From assembly GCA_021838065.1 (NCBI GenBank), contig JAKCEJ010000159.1, positions 1 through 6,908 on the forward strand: a stretch of DNA of 6,908 nucleotides, read 5' to 3'. Made by a program: the position numbers and the translations under genes. Below the pieces are notes generated by a model. It had not been told where the DNA came from and searched no databases. It saw nothing but the letters and a program-made list of their open reading frames with translations. The stretch is from Pseudomonadota bacterium. GTDB taxonomy: Bacteria > Pseudomonadota > Gammaproteobacteria > Steroidobacterales > Steroidobacteraceae. Below, one piece after another: positions 5,326-6,908 of this stretch (positions are counted from its first letter, which is position 1; each line of letters opens with the position of its first letter).

Positions 5326-5865
5326 ATGAATTTCTGCAGCCAATGCGGCGCGCGACTGACGGTGCGTGTCCCTCCCGGAGATCATCTGCCACGCTACGTG
5401 TGCGATGCGTGCGGCGTCATCCATTACCAGAACCCGCGCTTGATCGTCGGCTGCGTGCCTGAGCACGATGGCCGCATTCTGCTGTGCCGGCGCGCGATCG
5501 AGCCGCGCCGCGGCTTCTGGACGGTGCCGGCGGGGTTCATGGAAAACGGCGAGACGCTGCAGCAGGCGGCGGCCCGCGAGTCGCGCGAAGAGGCGCTCGT
5601 GGAAGTCGAGATCGGCTCTCTCCTGTCGGTCGTGCACGTGCTGCATGCGCAGCAGGTCCACGTGTTCTTTCGCGCCACCATGCCCAAGGGGGAGCACGGG
5701 GCAGGGCCGGAGAGCCTGGAAACGGCGCTGGTGCGGCCCGAGGACATCCCGTGGACGGACCTCGCCTTCCCGAGCACGGAATTCAGCCTGCGCCGTTTCC
5801 TGGAGGACCGCGCCGCGGGCCGCGAGGTCCATCACTTCACTGCCCTCGCGCGGCGGCTCAGCTAG
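5326..5865 (+). CDS. Nudix hydrolase with N-terminal zinc ribbon
   Basis: This 179-residue enzyme would hydrolyse a nucleoside diphosphate linked to another group; the substrate cannot be read from the sequence. An N-terminal zinc ribbon is formed by C4-x2-C7 and C26-x2-C29, followed by the typical VIHYQNPRLIVGCVPE segment, as in proteins with the Nudix_N_2 ribbon. The Nudix box runs from G70: G70-x5-E76-x7-R84-E85-S86-x-E88-E89. All metal-binding glutamates are present. The glycine that usually follows the EE pair is L91; as I recall, this subfamily often departs from glycine there. The C-terminal part (IPWTDLAFPSTEFSLRRFLE) also matches the subfamily. The ATG at 5326 is chosen because it places the first Cys pair at residues 4 and 7; no clear Shine-Dalgarno is visible. 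NudC-type NADH pyrophosphatase is less likely, since its extended C-terminal SQPWPFP motif is absent. Confidence 0.9.
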   Translation: MNFCSQCGARLTVRVPPGDHLPRYVCDACGVIHYQNPRLIVGCVPEHDGRILLCRRAIEPRRGFWTVPAGFMENGETLQQAAARESREEALVEVEIGSLLSVVHVLHAQQVHVFFRATMPKGEHGAGPESLETALVRPEDIPWTDLAFPSTEFSLRRFLEDRAAGREVHHFTALARRLS

Positions 5866-5887
5866 CCGCGTTCGACCTCGGGGCGCT

Positions 5888-5917
5888 TTGCGGGTCGCCG
5901 GCGCAACATGGCACAAT
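5888..5917 (+). promoter_or_regulatory. Possible promoter of fdxA
   Basis: TTGCGG (5888-5893, 3/6 to the -35 consensus) and CACAAT (5912-5917, 4/6 to the -10 consensus) are separated by 18 nt, in a locally AT-richer patch. The leader would be about 115 nt. The match is modest. Confidence 0.3.
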
Positions 5918-6024
5918 ATTTGTCGTTGTTGCGGACGTCCGTAACCCTCCGGATCAAGTTCCTGTTCGCGCCGTGCGCGGTGCTGTTTCCGGTGATGGGC
6001 GAATGCGGCCTAGTCCGTTGATTC

Positions 6025-6032
6025 AGAAGGAA
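6025..6032 (+). promoter_or_regulatory. Ribosome binding site of fdxA
   Basis: AGAAGGAA ends 5 nt before the ATG at 6038 and is the best Shine-Dalgarno sequence in the window. It fixes the start of the ferredoxin and suggests strong translation. Confidence 0.75.
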
Positions 6033-6037
6033 TTCCG

Positions 6038-6361
6038 ATGACTTTCGTGGTGACTGAAAACTGCATCAAGTGCAAATACATGGACTGCGTGGAAGTGTGC
6101 CCCGTGGATTGTTTTCACGAGGGTCCGAACTTCCTCGTCATCGATCCGGACGAGTGCATCGATTGCACCTTGTGCGAGCCGGAGTGCCCGGCGGAGGCGA
6201 TCTTCTCCGAGGAGGAGCTGCCGGCCGGCCAGGAGTCGTACAAGCCGCTCAATGCCGAACTCGCCAAGCAGTGGCCGGTGATCACGGAAAAGAAGGAAGC
6301 GCCCGCCGACGCCAAGGATTGGGACGGCAAGCCTGACAAACTCAGGCTCCTGGTGCGTTAG
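6038..6361 (+). CDS. fdxA: 7Fe ferredoxin FdxA ([3Fe-4S][4Fe-4S])
   Basis: This 107-residue cytoplasmic electron carrier closely resembles Azotobacter vinelandii ferredoxin I in sequence and length. By that comparison, C9, C17 and C50 hold the [3Fe-4S] cluster and C21, C40, C43 and C46 hold the [4Fe-4S] cluster. All seven are present in NCIKCKYMDCVEVCPVDCF (8-26) and ECIDCTLCEPECP (39-51). The acidic C-terminal extension with LNAELAKQWPVITEKK, ending in LRLLVR, is the typical FdxA tail. The start is certain from the strong ribosome binding site and the conserved MTFVVTENCI beginning. The gene faces the XerD gene, whose stop lies 40 nt downstream. Its electron partners cannot be told from the context. 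In other gammaproteobacteria it is a housekeeping gene often linked to redox stress. Confidence 0.95.
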   Translation: MTFVVTENCIKCKYMDCVEVCPVDCFHEGPNFLVIDPDECIDCTLCEPECPAEAIFSEEELPAGQESYKPLNAELAKQWPVITEKKEAPADAKDWDGKPDKLRLLVR

Positions 6362-6378
6362 CGCGCCACGGGTGGATC

Positions 6379-6411
6379 CGCGGCGAGTGCCGCGCGGGCG
6401 CTCAGGAGCGC
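6379..6411. terminator. Adjacent GC hairpins between convergent fdxA and xerD
   Basis: CGCGGC-GAGT-GCCGCG (6379-6394) is a perfect 6-bp stem with a tetraloop. GCGCTC-AG-GAGCGC (6398-6411) is a second perfect inverted repeat, which overlaps the xerD stop codon. They lie in the gap between two convergent genes, where a bidirectional terminator is expected. There is no U-tract on either strand, so intrinsic termination would be inefficient. Confidence 0.4.
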
Positions 6412-6908
6412 GGATGGTGGCGCGAGTGCAGGTCCTTCATCCGCTCGCTGGCCACGTGCGTGTAGATCTGGGTGGTCGAGAGGTCGCTGTGCCCGAGCAG
6501 AATCTGCACGACGCGCAGGTCCGCTCCGTGGTTGAGCAAGTGGGTCGCGAAGGCGTGGCGCAGGGTATGCGGTGACAGTCCCTTGGCGATACCCGCCTTG
6601 CGGGCGTAGCGTTTGATGATGTGCCAGAACGCCTGGCGCGTCATCCGGTCGCCGCGGCGGGTCGGGAAGAGATAATCCGTCTGGCGCTCGAGCAGGATTT
6701 CGTCGCGGGCACCATGCACAAACTCGGTCAGCCAGCGCACCGCCTCGTCGCCGAGCGGAATCAGGCGCTCGCGATTGCCCTTGCCGAGGATGCGGATCAC
6801 GCCTTGATTGAGATTGATCTGCTCGTAGCGCAGGTTCACCAGCTCCGAGACGCGCAGCCCCGTCGCGTACAGCACCTCGAGCATCGCGCGGTCGCGATTG
6901 CCGAGCGG
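6402..6908 (-). CDS. xerD: Tyrosine recombinase XerD, C-terminal catalytic part (5' end outside window)
   Basis: The frame is open to the window edge and gives the last 168 residues of a tyrosine recombinase that, with XerC, resolves chromosome dimers at dif at the septum with FtsK. Numbered from the edge, all catalytic residues are present: R19 (ATGLRVSEL), K43 (ILGKGNRER), H114 and R117 (SPHTLRHAFATH), H140 (LLGHSDLS) and the nucleophile Y149 (TTQIYTHV). The ending MKDLHSRHHPRS matches the XerD C-terminus (E. coli ends with HQQHHPRA) and favours XerD over XerC. An ATG at 6882-6884 is internal: the preceding codons (PLGNRDRA) continue the conserved family sequence. About 130 N-terminal residues, including the core-binding domain, lie beyond the window. 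The gene converges on fdxA. Confidence 0.95.
   Translation of the reverse strand, partial: PLGNRDRAMLEVLYATGLRVSELVNLRYEQINLNQGVIRILGKGNRERLIPLGDEAVRWLTEFVHGARDEILLERQTDYLFPTRRGDRMTRQAFWHIIKRYARKAGIAKGLSPHTLRHAFATHLLNHGADLRVVQILLGHSDLSTTQIYTHVASERMKDLHSRHHPRS

Noticed and set aside
5484..6041. A 185-codon + strand frame through the Nudix gene and fdxA leader
   Set aside because: Out-of-frame shadow of the Nudix gene; composition is Arg/Ala/Gly-rich and it has no domain.

Overview
This window comes from a GC-rich bacterium. The fdxA-type ferredoxin, XerD-type recombinase, zinc-ribbon Nudix protein and periplasmic-TPR/GGDEF protein together suggest a gammaproteobacterium, perhaps near the Xanthomonadales/Nevskiales/Steroidobacter group. 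That placement is inferred from protein character, not from a marker gene.

The left part (about 1-3240) looks like an accessory patch. It opens with the C-terminal end of an IS1634-like DDE transposase (1-312, + strand). Facing it is a secreted DUF4850-like gene (- strand) whose 3' end is missing; its frame runs into the antisense of the transposase, so the insertion sequence appears to have cut it. Next is debris of a Fic-family gene: only the C-terminal winged-helix tail remains, apparently with a one-base frameshift, and it overlaps the stop of the following gene by 4 nt. Then comes a compact two-gene - strand operon: an XRE-type regulator (1944-2627) and a DUF6036 nucleotidyltransferase of the MNT/AbiEii type (1387-1929), a likely toxin-antitoxin or defence module. 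Its regulatory region has an 11/12 inverted repeat, and a consensus TATAAT lies 6 nt before the start codon, which suggests an autoregulated, possibly leaderless transcript. About 600 bp without a recognisable gene (2628-3251) follows, holding two perfect 10-bp inverted repeats.

The right part (3252-6908) looks like ordinary chromosome: a membrane diguanylate cyclase with a periplasmic TPR-like sensor region, a Nudix hydrolase with an N-terminal zinc ribbon, a 7Fe ferredoxin FdxA, and, convergent with it, the C-terminal catalytic part of XerD, cut by the window edge.

The most interesting item is the XRE-DUF6036 operon and its position between gene scars. The protein families are known in outline; the activity of this pair and the role of the attached Fic tail are not evident from the sequence.
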